Shown piece after piece: positions 52,183 to 61,663 of a DNA stretch of 64,000 bases. Numbering within the stretch: the first letter of the stretch is position 1; the number at the start of each line of letters is the position of its first letter. Source of the DNA: Candidatus Nitrosotalea sinensis (GTDB lineage: Archaea; Thermoproteota; Nitrososphaeria; Nitrososphaerales; Nitrosopumilaceae); the NCBI RefSeq assembly GCF_900143675.1, contig NZ_FRFC01000003.1:1-64000 (forward strand). The letters are read 5' to 3'. Under the pieces are notes generated by a model. That model was not told the DNA's origin. It did not search any database and saw only the letters and a program-made list of their open reading frames with translations. The translations under genes and the position numbers were made by a program.

Positions 52183-53100
52183 TCATTCAAAATCAATTTT
52201 TTGGATAGAGTTTTTTGGAATCTGAAGATCTCGGAATGTATCAGGATGAATTATTTTTGCTAGAATTTCAACTCCTGTTACGGTTCTTGGGCCTGGCTTG
52301 CTAAAGTATTCATTTGCATTTACTGCATAGACCTGACCACGATTTACTGCCTTAATTTTGCGCCAGATAGGATTTTCAAGTAACTTTTCATATTCAGCAA
52401 TTGTTCTTTGTACGTCAAATCCACATGGCATTAGAATGACAATGTCAGGATCAAATTTTGTAATTTCTTCTATTTGCATCCTTCTTGACTTGTCTCCTGT
52501 TGAGCTTATTCCATTTATTCCCCCTGCAATTTCCACCATTTGAGGCACCCAATGCCCTGCTGAAAATAGAGGGTCAAGCCATTCAATGCATAGCACCTTG
52601 GGCTTGGAAACAATGTGAGTATTTTTGATACGAGTGATTCTTTTTTGAAGTTTTTCTACAAGCTCTTTTGCTTTCTCTTGTTTTCCTACCTTGTTTCCTA
52701 CTTGAATTATGTTTTGTAATATATCATCAAGATTTTTTGGGTCCAGTATGAGAACCTCGGGCTTGTTTTCAAGCAGTGTCATGGCTCTGCTTATTTCTCT
52801 TGTATAAGGGGAGCACACTTCGCATATTCCCTGAGCCACAATAAGATCGGGATTTGCTTTTTTGAGTACTTGCTCATCTAAAATGTAAATATCCTTACCA
52901 GAATTGGCAAGCTCTACTACCTTGCTATCAATTTCCTGGCTTGACATTTTTTGCGGATCAAATGAAGAATGAATAACCCTTGGTTTTGTCTTTGCCCCTG
53001 CTGGATAGTTGCATTCATGGGTTACTGCCATGATATAATCCTCTACACCAAGTTCGTAAAGCATCTCTGTTGCACTTGGAAGGAATGATACCAGTCTCAT
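52183..53100 (-). CDS. BtuF-like cobalamin-binding protein without signal peptide
   Basis: 305 residues, periplasmic-binding-protein class III. RLVSFLPSATEMLYELG, VTHECNYPAGAK and CSPYTREI resemble cobalamin-binding BtuF. The protein begins directly at the fold (MRLVSFLPSATEM), with no signal peptide or lipobox, and no BtuC or BtuD gene is adjacent. It may therefore act inside the cell or be a cobalamin-salvage regulator, which is inference. Other family members in cyanobacteria and archaea share this lack. ATG start, divergent from PRPP synthetase. Confidence 0.82.
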   Translation of the reverse strand: MRLVSFLPSATEMLYELGVEDYIMAVTHECNYPAGAKTKPRVIHSSFDPQKMSSQEIDSKVVELANSGKDIYILDEQVLKKANPDLIVAQGICEVCSPYTREISRAMTLLENKPEVLILDPKNLDDILQNIIQVGNKVGKQEKAKELVEKLQKRITRIKNTHIVSKPKVLCIEWLDPLFSAGHWVPQMVEIAGGINGISSTGDKSRRMQIEEITKFDPDIVILMPCGFDVQRTIAEYEKLLENPIWRKIKAVNRGQVYAVNANEYFSKPGPRTVTGVEILAKIIHPDTFRDLQIPKNSIQKIDFE

Positions 53101-53277
53101 TATAGGAAATTACTTGGTAATAATCTAGTTTAAAACTTGTTTTTGTTTTCACATGTGAGAAAATGAAATACCATATCATAATTTGTTCCTGAAAAAATAC
53201 AACAGATTCAAAAGACTAGGATCTGCTCAATTGCCAGTCCTCAAAACTTAAGAATAGCCCAAGGCTCGATTTGATTT

Positions 53278-54153
53278 ATGTCCAAGCTTACAGTTATTGG
53301 AGGCCCATCTTCAGAACAATTGGCAAAAAAGATAGCTACTAGACTAAAATCCAAATTTGTGGGCTGTGAATTGCGCGTTTTTCCAGATGGGGAGAGCAAA
53401 ATAACATTAAAGAAAAAGCCAGAAGGCAGAATTATAGTTGTCCAGTCAATTTATCCACCTGTTGATTCGAATTTAATTCGAGGCCTTGCAATAACATCAC
53501 AGGCAAGGGCATGCTCGTCAAATGTATCAGTGGTAATACCATACATGGGATATGCAAGACAGGACAGGCAGTTTCTCCCAGGCGAGATAATAACAATGGA
53601 AGTGGTAGCCAAGATGTTCAAAGCCGCCGGTGCAACAAAAATAATTGTTGTGGATATCCACAGCATGATAGCACTGGAACACTTACAGATTCCTGCAAAA
53701 AATGTCAGTGCCGTTGAAGAGCTCGCAAGACATTTCAAAAAAATGTCATTACATGAGCCACTTGTGGTATCCCCCGACAAGGGAGGAACTGAGAGAGCAC
53801 AAAACTTTGCCAAATTTTTGGGTGTTGACTACATTGCGCTTGAAAAACAAAGAGACAGAAAGACTGGAAATGTAATAATAAAATCAAAAGGGATTGACGG
53901 TATAAGGGGAAGAGACGTCATATTGGTTGATGACATGATAAGTACCGGAGGAAGCATTGTAAAAGCTGCAGAATTTTTAAAGAAACAAAAAAGCGGCAAG
54001 GTCTATGTCTGTTGCACACATGCATTGCTAATAGGGGATGCAGAAAAGAACATCACAAAAGCCGGGGTCACAAAGATAATCAGTGCAAATACAATACCTG
54101 GCAAGACATCTGTTGTTGATGTTTCCCCGATAATTGCCAAGGCGCTTACCTAG
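53278..54153 (+). CDS. prs: ribose-phosphate pyrophosphokinase
   Basis: 291 residues. Makes PRPP from ribose 5-phosphate and ATP. Diagnostic are PDGESKITLKK, YMGYARQDRQFLPGE (catalytic loop), VDIHS, SPDKGG, and the PRPP loop VILVDDMISTGGSI. The short length fits class I/III archaeal enzymes. ATG start; followed at zero gap by the methyltransferase, in an operon continuing to Sir2. Confidence 0.95.
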   Translation: MSKLTVIGGPSSEQLAKKIATRLKSKFVGCELRVFPDGESKITLKKKPEGRIIVVQSIYPPVDSNLIRGLAITSQARACSSNVSVVIPYMGYARQDRQFLPGEIITMEVVAKMFKAAGATKIIVVDIHSMIALEHLQIPAKNVSAVEELARHFKKMSLHEPLVVSPDKGGTERAQNFAKFLGVDYIALEKQRDRKTGNVIIKSKGIDGIRGRDVILVDDMISTGGSIVKAAEFLKKQKSGKVYVCCTHALLIGDAEKNITKAGVTKIISANTIPGKTSVVDVSPIIAKALT

Positions 54154-55086
54154 ATGACAAGTTTTTTCGTGCTGCCAAGTCAGCATGAGGAATTGGCAAG
54201 AGACGAAATAACATCAATATCAAAAAGCTATGACACCAAGACTAGGGTGCAATCTAGTCCGCGACTTGTCTTTGTAGAGTCAAAGGTATCATGGAAAAAG
54301 ATAGCATCAAGGTCTACTTTTTCAAGATATTCAGGTGAGATACTAGATACATTTGAGGATTCATCCCAGATTGACCTCTCAATTACAAAGCCAGAATCTT
54401 TTGTGTGCAGAACCATTAATTTATCATCCAAGAAAATTGGTACCTCACTTGAGAGACAAGTTGGAGGCATACTAAAGAAAAAATGGGACTCTCAAGTGTC
54501 GCTCTCAAATCCCCACCTTACTGTATATGTTATAGTAACAGATGACAAAAAGTATCTAGGTATAGCAGATAACATAGTAACTCCGGTCCATCCGATAAAA
54601 TCTGTCAAGCATCCTCATGAGATTGATATGAAACTTGGCAGGTGTGTTGTAAATTTGTCCCAGTTAAATGAGGGAAAGACATTGTGCGATCCATTCTGCG
54701 GTACAGGTACTATTTTGCTTGAAGCAGAATCCATGGGAATAAATGCAATAGGAATCGACTATGATAAAATAATGTGCAAGATAACATCAAAGAACCTTGC
54801 TGCAAATGGTTTTCGTTCCAGGGTGATAAATTCCCAGTACAACAAGATGCTTGATTTCAAAGATGAAATTGATGGCATTGTAACTGACTTGCCCTATGGA
54901 ATATCATCTAGATCCTCAATACCTCCGCAGAGGCTTGTCAAGGATTTTTTGTCAATAATTCCAAAAAGAAAAAAACTTGTAATGGTGTACAAAAAAGGTT
55001 TAGAGGTAGAAGAGATGAACAAAGCAAAAAAATACGAGATATATCGACATAAGAGCTTGACAAGGGTCATAGGAGTATTATCATGA
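54154..55086 (+). CDS. THUMP-domain tRNA guanosine-10 N2-methyltransferase
   Basis: 310 residues. The N-terminal half (to about 150) is a THUMP domain; the C-terminal half a class I SAM methyltransferase with [24 protein letters not shown] (motif I) and TDLPYG (motif IV, the N2-guanine signature D-P-P-Y variant). This is the archaeal Trm-G10/Trm11 type that makes m2G or m22G at position 10. It abuts prs (TAGATG) and overlaps the RNase Z start by four bases. Confidence 0.9.
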   Translation: MTSFFVLPSQHEELARDEITSISKSYDTKTRVQSSPRLVFVESKVSWKKIASRSTFSRYSGEILDTFEDSSQIDLSITKPESFVCRTINLSSKKIGTSLERQVGGILKKKWDSQVSLSNPHLTVYVIVTDDKKYLGIADNIVTPVHPIKSVKHPHEIDMKLGRCVVNLSQLNEGKTLCDPFCGTGTILLEAESMGINAIGIDYDKIMCKITSKNLAANGFRSRVINSQYNKMLDFKDEIDGIVTDLPYGISSRSSIPPQRLVKDFLSIIPKRKKLVMVYKKGLEVEEMNKAKKYEIYRHKSLTRVIGVLS

Positions 55087-55982
55087 AACTTGTATTCTTG
55101 GGAACATCAGCAGCACAACCAACAACAGAGCGTGGCATGACATGCATCTGTCTTGTGCTTGACAAAGAGATACTAATGTTTGATGCAGGAGAGGGAGCGC
55201 AGATTGCATTTCAAAAGGCAAAGCTTGGATGGAACAAAAAGATTAGGATATTTGTAACACATCTTCATGGGGACCACTGCGTAGGCATACTTGGACTGTT
55301 GCAGACAATGTCATTGCAGAACAGGACCGAATCCGTTGACATCTATGGCCCAAGAGGAATCGAGGAGTTTATTGCTGCAAACTTGAAGGTGCTAAACTTT
55401 GGGCTGACATTTCCTGTAAGAATAACAAGAATTAGCGAGGGCCTAGTGCTTGATGATTCTGGATATAACATACATACTTGCGAGGCAGAGCACTCTATTC
55501 CTGCGTATTCGTATAGATTTACAGAAAATGACAGGCCTGGAAGGTTTTATCCTGAAAAGGCCAAGGAGTTGGGAATACCAGAGGGAAAGCTTTGGCACGA
55601 GTTGCAAAATGATAAGGAAATTACAGTTCAAGGAAGAACAATAAGGCCTTCTGATGTGATGGGAGAAAAGCGCAAGGGGATAAAAATTGGCATATCAGGT
55701 GATACTAGGCCCACTAGAAAACTTGAGGAATTTTTCAAGGGGTGTGATTACATGACATTTGATTCCACATATGATGATTCATTAAAAGACAAGGCAAAGG
55801 AAAACTATCACTCTACATCAAAAGAAGCTGCAGAGCTTGCCAAAAAGGCAGGAGTTACAAACTTGATACTGACACACTTTTCTGCAAGATATGAAAACAC
55901 TGACGAGCTTGTACGAGAGGCAAAGACCATTCACGAGTCTGTTGTTGGTGCAAGAGATCTGCTGGAGATTAACATCAGATAA
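55083..55982 (+). CDS. rnz: ribonuclease Z (tRNA 3'-processing endonuclease)
   Basis: 299 residues. Cleaves the tRNA 3' trailer before CCA addition. It has the beta-lactamase metal motif [11 protein letters not shown], a phosphodiesterase/exosite region with [17 protein letters not shown], and later His/Asp ligands in ISGDTRPT and [11 protein letters not shown] start overlaps the methyltransferase stop by four bases. Forms a logical tRNA-maturation set with TrmG10, and with the CCA-adding enzyme further downstream. Confidence 0.95.
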   Translation: MKLVFLGTSAAQPTTERGMTCICLVLDKEILMFDAGEGAQIAFQKAKLGWNKKIRIFVTHLHGDHCVGILGLLQTMSLQNRTESVDIYGPRGIEEFIAANLKVLNFGLTFPVRITRISEGLVLDDSGYNIHTCEAEHSIPAYSYRFTENDRPGRFYPEKAKELGIPEGKLWHELQNDKEITVQGRTIRPSDVMGEKRKGIKIGISGDTRPTRKLEEFFKGCDYMTFDSTYDDSLKDKAKENYHSTSKEAAELAKKAGVTNLILTHFSARYENTDELVREAKTIHESVVGARDLLEINIR

Positions 55983-55985
55983 AAA

Positions 55986-56705
55986 ATGTGGGATGCCATA
56001 TCAGAAAAATTGCAAGATGCAGAAAAAATTGTTTTTGTGACAGGTGCCGGGATATCACAGGAAAGTGGAATTCCAACTTTTCGAGGAAAGGAAGGTCTTT
56101 GGAGAAAATATGATCCAATGCAGCTTGCAACGATAGATGCTTTTTATCAAGATCCAAAACTTGTGTGGGAGTGGTATGAAGAAAGAAGACGCAACATTCT
56201 TGATGCCAAACCAAATCCGGGACACTTGGCAATTGCTGAACTTGGAAAATACAAGAATGTCCACGTACTTACTCAAAATATAGATAGTCTTCATCAGAGG
56301 GCAGGGAGCAAAAATGTGTACGAGTTGCATGGAAGCATAATTACAATCAAGTGCACTGTCTGTAGTTTTAAAGACAAGATAACAACTGGATTTTCGCAGC
56401 TTCCTCCCTTGTGCAAGTGCGGCAACATGCTAAGGCCTGATGTTGTGTGGTTTGGCGAGGCTCTCCCACAAGATGTATGGGAGCATGCAATGAAACAAGC
56501 AAGTACATGCGATATCATGATAGTTGTTGGAACATCACTTGCAGTATCTCCTGCAAATTTGCTGCCCGTATATGCCAAGCAGAATGGTGCAACCATGGTA
56601 GAGGCGAACACAGACCCAACTCCCATGTCTGATATCATGGATATATCCTTGAGAGAATCAGCTGCAAGTGCCCTTCCAAGGCTTGTAAATATAGTATCAG
56701 GCTAG
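55986..56705 (+). CDS. Sir2-family NAD-dependent deacetylase
   Basis: 239 residues. Removes acyl groups from lysine (in archaea including chromatin proteins) using NAD. Motifs are GAGISQESGIPTFRG, TQNIDSLHQRAGS, ELHGS (catalytic His), zinc cysteines CTVC and CKCG, RPDVVWFGE, and GTSLAVSPANLL. ATG start, three bases after RNase Z; last gene of the prs operon. Confidence 0.95.
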   Translation: MWDAISEKLQDAEKIVFVTGAGISQESGIPTFRGKEGLWRKYDPMQLATIDAFYQDPKLVWEWYEERRRNILDAKPNPGHLAIAELGKYKNVHVLTQNIDSLHQRAGSKNVYELHGSIITIKCTVCSFKDKITTGFSQLPPLCKCGNMLRPDVVWFGEALPQDVWEHAMKQASTCDIMIVVGTSLAVSPANLLPVYAKQNGATMVEANTDPTPMSDIMDISLRESAASALPRLVNIVSG

Positions 56706-56711
56706 GATTTT

Positions 56712-56858
56712 AAAAAACGTCAAGAGGGTGTGACGGCGTGACCCTGTATAGGCAAAAGCATTCTCTTGCCGTTCGCACTGTTCTTGTGCTTAACTATGTA
56801 CTGTTTTTCGCAGGGCCACGCAAATTCATTTGCCAGAATTTGCATCTTTCCGCATTAC
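56712..56858 (-). ncRNA. candidate small RNA, family member 2
   Basis: Minus-strand reading starts with TAATGCGGAAAGATGCAAA (56839-56857), matching the twin at 48662-48680 except for one base. The closing stem pairs 56811-56821 with 56736-56746 (GCGTGGCCCTG with one mismatch), and encloses hairpins GCAC/GTGC (56776-56790) and GGCAA/TTGCC (56751-56770). A T6 run (complement of 56712-56717) ends it. TATA-like TTATTAAATAAG lies 25 bases upstream (56876-56887). No ORF. Confidence 0.6.
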
Positions 56859-57043
56859 TTTAACTAGGGCATTGTCTTATTTAATAATTATTATGATTTT
56901 CTATATTGATTTCGAATTATTATTGTAAAATTTGTATATCACACCAGAATAATCAAGATTTTGCCTTGACATTATACTATTTATCATAATTTTATTCCAA
57001 AAGTTACTGTCTGGACTAGCAACGCAATACAGAGACCTTTAGG

Positions 57044-57054
57044 CCCCCCCCCCC
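57044..57054. repeat. C11/G11 homopolymer at the end of a secreted-protein gene
   Basis: Eleven consecutive C on the plus strand, so on the coding strand ten G follow directly after the TA of the stop codon TAG. Length changes could be frequent and could alter the reading frame only if they moved into the gene; more likely they affect the transcript end. Confidence 0.7.
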
Positions 57055-57956
57055 TACTGTGACAATATTCCAGTTATGGTAGAGTTTTGCATGTTAGATG
57101 GAGCATATGCAGATGCATGTAATGTGCCATAGACAGTATTGTCTATTGTCATTTCTATGATATGCGGTGTATCTGGAACGTCCTTTACATCAGCAGTAAA
57201 TTGGGACGAGTAAAAAGTACCGCTAAAGATTACAGAATCACTGTTTTTCATTGTAACAAGAACAGACTTGGTCTGGCCGGATGAATCTACAAAGTTTAGT
57301 GTGGCACCTGTTCCCTGATTTGTTACAGTCAGCTTGATGGTATCATAGTATGGCGGCAGTGTGGGAAGTGTTGTACCTTGTGCTGTTTGAGGTGATGTAC
57401 TAGTACTAGGCTGCGATATACCTGACAAGCTGCCAGGTGTAGTTATGGTAGATGTGGAAGATTTATCAGAATATGGTGTTACCTCAAGACCACTTGAGAC
57501 ATTTACTTGAGGAGAGTCTGGTTTTACTGTAAGTTGTACAACTTGGACTGGATCACCCAGATTTGATGAGCAATTATCAAGTTGAATAATACCTGTAAGT
57601 TGTTTCTTTCCGTTTATTGTCTGGGCAAGATCAGGTACAGAAATTTGGCATGTATTTCCATTCTTTGCAAATACCTGGCCTATATAGTTTTGTCGTGTCA
57701 CGAATTGTGGAGCAAGCTGATACACTGTTGTACCACTAGAGTTTGTGTTTGGAACTAGACTGGTATGAATATTGTTTGTGTCTACTGTCTTGTTGGTATT
57801 GGATGCAGTAAGGTTGTCTTGCTTGTCACTTGTAGCTCTGTCAATTCTTTCCTTTACCTCATCAAGTGAATGGGCGCTAAACATCTTGGATGCATTTGGT
57901 ACCAAGATTGCTATGACGGCAATTATTATTCCAATGATTACGAGTTTTCCTATCAA
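57054..57956 (-). CDS. secreted or membrane-anchored Thr/Ser-rich protein
   Basis: 300 residues. A hydrophobic segment at 3-20 without a clear cleavage site suggests a signal anchor. Residues 30-75 are helical/charged then Asn/Thr-rich, followed by two beta domains: a C-x-D-N-C containing domain (about 85-150, TCQISVPDL to LDNCSSN) and a C-terminal domain resembling FxLYD-like archaeal surface domains (KLTVTNQGTGATLNFVDSSG). TTG start. Its stop is embedded in the C11/G11 tract. Function unknown. Confidence 0.68.
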   Translation of the reverse strand: MIGKLVIIGIIIAVIAILVPNASKMFSAHSLDEVKERIDRATSDKQDNLTASNTNKTVDTNNIHTSLVPNTNSSGTTVYQLAPQFVTRQNYIGQVFAKNGNTCQISVPDLAQTINGKKQLTGIIQLDNCSSNLGDPVQVVQLTVKPDSPQVNVSSGLEVTPYSDKSSTSTITTPGSLSGISQPSTSTSPQTAQGTTLPTLPPYYDTIKLTVTNQGTGATLNFVDSSGQTKSVLVTMKNSDSVIFSGTFYSSQFTADVKDVPDTPHIIEMTIDNTVYGTLHASAYAPSNMQNSTITGILSQ

Positions 57957-58032
57957 GAGATTTTGTGTCTTGAGATTTTCATAAAAAAGTTCAAATGCAT
58001 ACTATTTGAGCAAGTGTTATAAAATTATCCAG

Positions 58033-58437
58033 TTATTCTAGGGTTTCAGGCGCAAGCCAGTCAACTATTTTCTCAATATTCTTGGAATGAAGTATTATCT
58101 TGATTGGTCCCATTGCAGACTCTTCTGCCTCCTCACAGATTGCTATAACGTCAACAAATGCCGCCTGCTTGTTGAGATAAAACCAGGTGGTATCCCCCTT
58201 TGTGTTAAATCTCATCTGCCTCCTATAGACACGGTTGCTTCGGTGTTTTTTGATTGATTCCTGAATTTTTTGCAGACATTTTATGTCATTTGATGTTGCT
58301 TTGATGCTTCCCTCCTTGTACTGATATACTACATCAGGCAAGACTTGAGACACTGCAAGTTGTACCTTTTCTGGATCTTCTGATGGGTTTACAGCAGCAT
58401 AGCCCTCAATCTTGCAGGAAATGTTTGGAGCCTTCAA
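58033..58437 (-). CDS. UPF0201/DUF54 protein
   Basis: 134 residues, an archaeal-only family with an RRM-like alpha/beta fold. Recognisable blocks are KIEGYAAVNPSEDPEKV near the start and RRQMRFNTKGDTTWFYLNKQAAFVD. Coupled to UPF0200 by a TTGA overlap, an association seen in other archaea. RNA binding is often suggested for the family, but no function is firm. Confidence 0.85.
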   Translation of the reverse strand: MKAPNISCKIEGYAAVNPSEDPEKVQLAVSQVLPDVVYQYKEGSIKATSNDIKCLQKIQESIKKHRSNRVYRRQMRFNTKGDTTWFYLNKQAAFVDVIAICEEAEESAMGPIKIILHSKNIEKIVDWLAPETLE

Positions 58438-58985
58438 TTCATCCAGCCTTTAATTACATTGTAAGCAGTGTTGACAAGCTCTTCAATTGTCATATTGTTG
58501 TTAGATATTGTCTCATCTGCAAGTGCGATAGATTCACTCATTCCCACTCCTATCTCTCTAGAATCTCTTTTTGTAAAATCTTCACGATCAGATGGAGCAT
58601 CAGTCCTGCCCCGTTCTGTGAGGAACTTGTATCTTGTGTCACCTGATGCATGAATTGCAAGTATCTTTACTGTGCCAATTTTTTTTAAAACATTTACTTC
58701 TGCAAGAGATCGTACTCCATCTACAAGAACAACATCAGATTTGGAATTTTGTATATCATCTTTGATTAGTTCTGCAACAGCTCCCGGTCCATTTTTTTCT
58801 CGAAGCTCAAGCATTAATTTTCCGAGATTTGCACCTGTTGGATCTATCTTTCTTCGTGTTGCTTCTGCTCTTACTGCATCGCCCATTGTAATTTTTTCAA
58901 ACCCTTTTGGTTTGAGGCCCTCAGCAATTGTGGTCTTGCCAGCACCTGGCATCCCTGTAAGACAGACAATTAGTTTCACATCCAT
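58434..58985 (-). CDS. UPF0200 P-loop kinase-like protein (dephospho-CoA kinase fold)
   Basis: 183 residues from the ATG at 58985 (MDVKLIVCLTGMPGAGKTT); the upstream start at 59105 lies inside the divergent ThpR gene region and is not supported. Walker A is GMPGAGKTTIA, DGVRS follows at about 80-85, and the nucleoside-kinase-like lid TERGRTDAPSDREDFTKRD lies at about 120-140. Archaeal homologs are annotated as kinases of the dephospho-CoA kinase type; whether it phosphorylates dephospho-CoA is unproven. It is coupled to UPF0201 downstream. Confidence 0.85.
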   Translation of the reverse strand: MDVKLIVCLTGMPGAGKTTIAEGLKPKGFEKITMGDAVRAEATRRKIDPTGANLGKLMLELREKNGPGAVAELIKDDIQNSKSDVVLVDGVRSLAEVNVLKKIGTVKILAIHASGDTRYKFLTERGRTDAPSDREDFTKRDSREIGVGMSESIALADETISNNNMTIEELVNTAYNVIKGWMN

Positions 58986-59053
58986 CAACTTTATTCTCCA
59001 GTCTATGAAGCTACCGGAAATTATTATAGATGCCACAAACTGCAATTTCATTG

Positions 59054-59593
59054 ATGCGCACCTTTGTTGCTGTGGAGATTCAGGATGACAGTATTCTTGA
59101 TGCAATTGCCAAAATTCAATCAGAGTTTAAAATCAAGGCAACCGCTGTAAACAAAAAAAATATGCACTTTACATTGCTTTTTCTTGGAGAGATAACTGAA
59201 GAGGCTGCAACAAGTGTAAAAAATGCCTTGTCTACCATTTCGTTCAAGCCAATTGAGGTAAAGTTCACCCATGTTGGGGCATTTCCAAATTCCAGGTCTC
59301 CACGAGTCATATGGATTGGAGTTGATGATGTGTCGGCATCCCAGCTTGTAGAGCTTGCAGTTCAGGTAGAGAAAAAACTTGGGCCGCTTGGATTCAAGTC
59401 TGACAAGCCATTTAAGGCACATCTTACAATATTTCGAGTAAAAAACAGAATAGATGACATCTCAAAGACAATTGAGAGGTTCAAGGATGTGGATCTTGGA
59501 AAGCACACCATCACAGAATTAAAGTTCAAGCAAAGCATCTTAACCCCTAGTGGACCGATATATTCTGACTTGCAGGTGGTTTTAGCAAAATGA
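59054..59593 (+). CDS. thpR: RNA 2',3'-cyclic phosphodiesterase / 2'-5' RNA ligase
   Basis: 179 residues from the ATG at 59054 (MRTFVAVEIQDD), the family's normal beginning; the ATG at 59030 adds eight unrelated residues. Two catalytic HxT motifs are visible: HFTLLFLG and HLTIFRVK, the mark of the 2H phosphoesterase superfamily. The stop overlaps the start of the CCA-adding enzyme by four bases, a frequent archaeal pairing consistent with tRNA 3'-end work. Confidence 0.93.
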   Translation: MRTFVAVEIQDDSILDAIAKIQSEFKIKATAVNKKNMHFTLLFLGEITEEAATSVKNALSTISFKPIEVKFTHVGAFPNSRSPRVIWIGVDDVSASQLVELAVQVEKKLGPLGFKSDKPFKAHLTIFRVKNRIDDISKTIERFKDVDLGKHTITELKFKQSILTPSGPIYSDLQVVLAK

Positions 59594-60924
59594 GAAACGT
59601 ACTAGATCAGGCAAGAAAGATTGCCATTCCTACAAGGCAGGAAGAAGAAAAGATAAGAAAAATCGCAGAGGAACTTGTGGAACTTGTAAAAAAGGAGGCG
59701 GCAAAAAATTCCGAAGTTACTGAAGTTGAGCTTGGAGGTTCATATGCAAAAGGGACTTGGCTCAAGGGAACTTTAGACCTTGATATCTTTGTCAAGATAA
59801 AAAAAGAGATTCCCGTGGAACAGTTTGAAGCTATTGGGAAAAAAATTGGCTTCGATTCCATGAAAAAATTTTCCCCATATGTAAGATATTCAGAGCATCC
59901 GTATGTAGAGGCAGAGATTAGAAATACAAAGGTGAATGTTGTACCATGTTATGACGTAGAGATAGGACAATGGAAAAGCGCTGCAGACAGATCATCATTT
60001 CACACTAGATTCATACTTGAGAAGTTAGATTCAGAAAAGAAAAACGAAGTTAGGTTACTCAAAAAATTTCTTAGAGGTGTTGACATTTACGGTGCAGAAA
60101 TTGCCAAGGAAGGACTTGGAGGGTATGTCTCAGAAGTTTTGATATATCACTATGGAAGTTTTATCAAGGTGTTGGAGGCTGCTGCCAACTTTGCGCACGG
60201 CCAGGTGATAGGAAATCCAACTAAAAAATTTGATACTGCATTGGTATTGATAGACCCAATAGACAGCAATAGAAATCTTGGTACTGCAATATCGCCACAA
60301 AATTTGGGCAGATTCATACTTGCTGCAAGAGCATATCTAAAAAAACCATCACTTGAATTTTTCAATGGTAAAAGACAAATACAGAATTTACAAAATTTAC
60401 GAAACACGCTTGTAGTCAAGTTCAACTACAAGTGGAGAAGTCCTGACATAATTTGGGGACAAGCTAAAAGGGGTGCAACTGCACTTGCAGTGCAGCTGGA
60501 ACTTGGGGGATTCCAAGTATTGCAGAAAGGCGCAATAGTAGACGAAAAATCAGAGGCTGCAATGCTATTTTTGCTACATTCTACAACAATTGAAAAGTTC
60601 ATGGTCAAAAATGGCCCAGATGTATTCCGAAGACCCGAGTCAGAGAACTTTATTTTAAGAAATTCAAAAAACAAGCTTACCTGGATTGATGACAATGCAA
60701 AAATTTTGTCGTTGCAGCAAAGAGAGTTCCATGATGCAAAAAAATTCCTCCAAGCATTATTGAAGAAAAATCTCTCAAAGGCAGGCATCCCAAATGGAAT
60801 TGATGCAGACATGAAACGCGGCTTTAGCGTAATAGAGGGTCACAGGGTTGCAAGCAAATCCATTAAAAAGGCGCTGGCAGAGTTAACCTCTACCAATGAA
60901 CTCATCTTTGGTTCCAGCAAGTAA
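59590..60924 (+). CDS. cca: archaeal class I CCA-adding tRNA nucleotidyltransferase
   Basis: 444 residues. Adds CCA to tRNA 3' ends. The nucleotidyltransferase motif GGSYAKGTWLKGTLDLDIFVKI carries the catalytic aspartates (DLD), and the third one is within INVVPCYD-like NVVPCYDVE. The archaeal tail and RNA-binding domains follow (FRRPESENF, then FHDAKKFLQALL). ATG start overlapping thpR; its last 29 bases overlap the kinase gene. Confidence 0.95.
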   Translation: MRNVLDQARKIAIPTRQEEEKIRKIAEELVELVKKEAAKNSEVTEVELGGSYAKGTWLKGTLDLDIFVKIKKEIPVEQFEAIGKKIGFDSMKKFSPYVRYSEHPYVEAEIRNTKVNVVPCYDVEIGQWKSAADRSSFHTRFILEKLDSEKKNEVRLLKKFLRGVDIYGAEIAKEGLGGYVSEVLIYHYGSFIKVLEAAANFAHGQVIGNPTKKFDTALVLIDPIDSNRNLGTAISPQNLGRFILAARAYLKKPSLEFFNGKRQIQNLQNLRNTLVVKFNYKWRSPDIIWGQAKRGATALAVQLELGGFQVLQKGAIVDEKSEAAMLFLLHSTTIEKFMVKNGPDVFRRPESENFILRNSKNKLTWIDDNAKILSLQQREFHDAKKFLQALLKKNLSKAGIPNGIDADMKRGFSVIEGHRVASKSIKKALAELTSTNELIFGSSK

Positions 60925-61663
60925 GCTTGTCAGAGAGCCATACTCTCTCATACTAGGGTACCCAAAGGCTACAAAGGGAGAACTTGCAAAAAGACATGCA
61001 GAACTGAAAAAACTCGGTATTTCTGGAATTTTGTTTGAGGGACCAACAATGCTTGGTAAAATTCATGTCTTGGGCAAGGGATACGTGGGAGTTGTAGTTA
61101 TAGCAAAACTTGGCAAAAAATATGTTGCATTAAAGATTCGCAGGACAGATTCCAGCAGACCTGAGATGAAAAGCGAAGCAAGGCTGCTAAAGATTGCAAA
61201 CAAGGCAGGAGTTGGCCCAAAATTTGTGTCAACAAGTAGAAATTTCATGGTTATGGAGTACATTCAAGGTCAAAAGATAACTGATTGGGTAAGAGACCTA
61301 AAGGGCAAGGGAAGTGCTGCAAAACTAAGATCTGTCATAAAAAATGTACTGGAGGATTGTCACACATTGGATACTATTCATCTTGATCATGGAGAGCTGA
61401 GTTACATCCACAAGCATGTCATTGTTGGAAAGTCCCCATGCATAATTGATTTTGAGAGCTCCAGTACAAACAGGAGAACCTCCAATGTTACTGCTGCAAC
61501 CCAGTCAATATTCATAGGATCTGCTCTTTCAAGTATTGTCAAAAACATCATCAAGATACCAGACAAGAAGAAAATGATAGGCCCTCTCAAGAAATATAAG
61601 CATGATCAGTCACGGGAAAACTTTGAAGACATACTAGACATGTTGGGGCTGGACAAGAATTGA
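60896..61663 (+). CDS. COG2112-type predicted Ser/Thr protein kinase (RIO-like)
   Basis: 255 residues. Protein-kinase-like fold with a shortened N-lobe: LGKGYVGVVVIAKL as glycine-rich loop, VALKIRRTD (Lys), KSEARLLKIANKAGVGP (helix C), MVMEYIQGQKITDW (hinge), HGELSYIHKHVIV in place of HRD, and IIDFESSS in place of DFG. This matches the archaeal COG2112 kinase group. Start ATG lies within the last codons of cca. It may act on translation components, judging from its neighbours. Overlaps the next gene by four bases. Confidence 0.85.
   Translation: MNSSLVPASKLVREPYSLILGYPKATKGELAKRHAELKKLGISGILFEGPTMLGKIHVLGKGYVGVVVIAKLGKKYVALKIRRTDSSRPEMKSEARLLKIANKAGVGPKFVSTSRNFMVMEYIQGQKITDWVRDLKGKGSAAKLRSVIKNVLEDCHTLDTIHLDHGELSYIHKHVIVGKSPCIIDFESSSTNRRTSNVTAATQSIFIGSALSSIVKNIIKIPDKKKMIGPLKKYKHDQSRENFEDILDMLGLDKN

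Noticed and set aside
56712-56858. Plus-strand transcription of the twin RNA segments
   Set aside because: On the plus strand the two share neither promoter position nor end, while on the minus strand TATA distance, 5' block and T-run agree in both.
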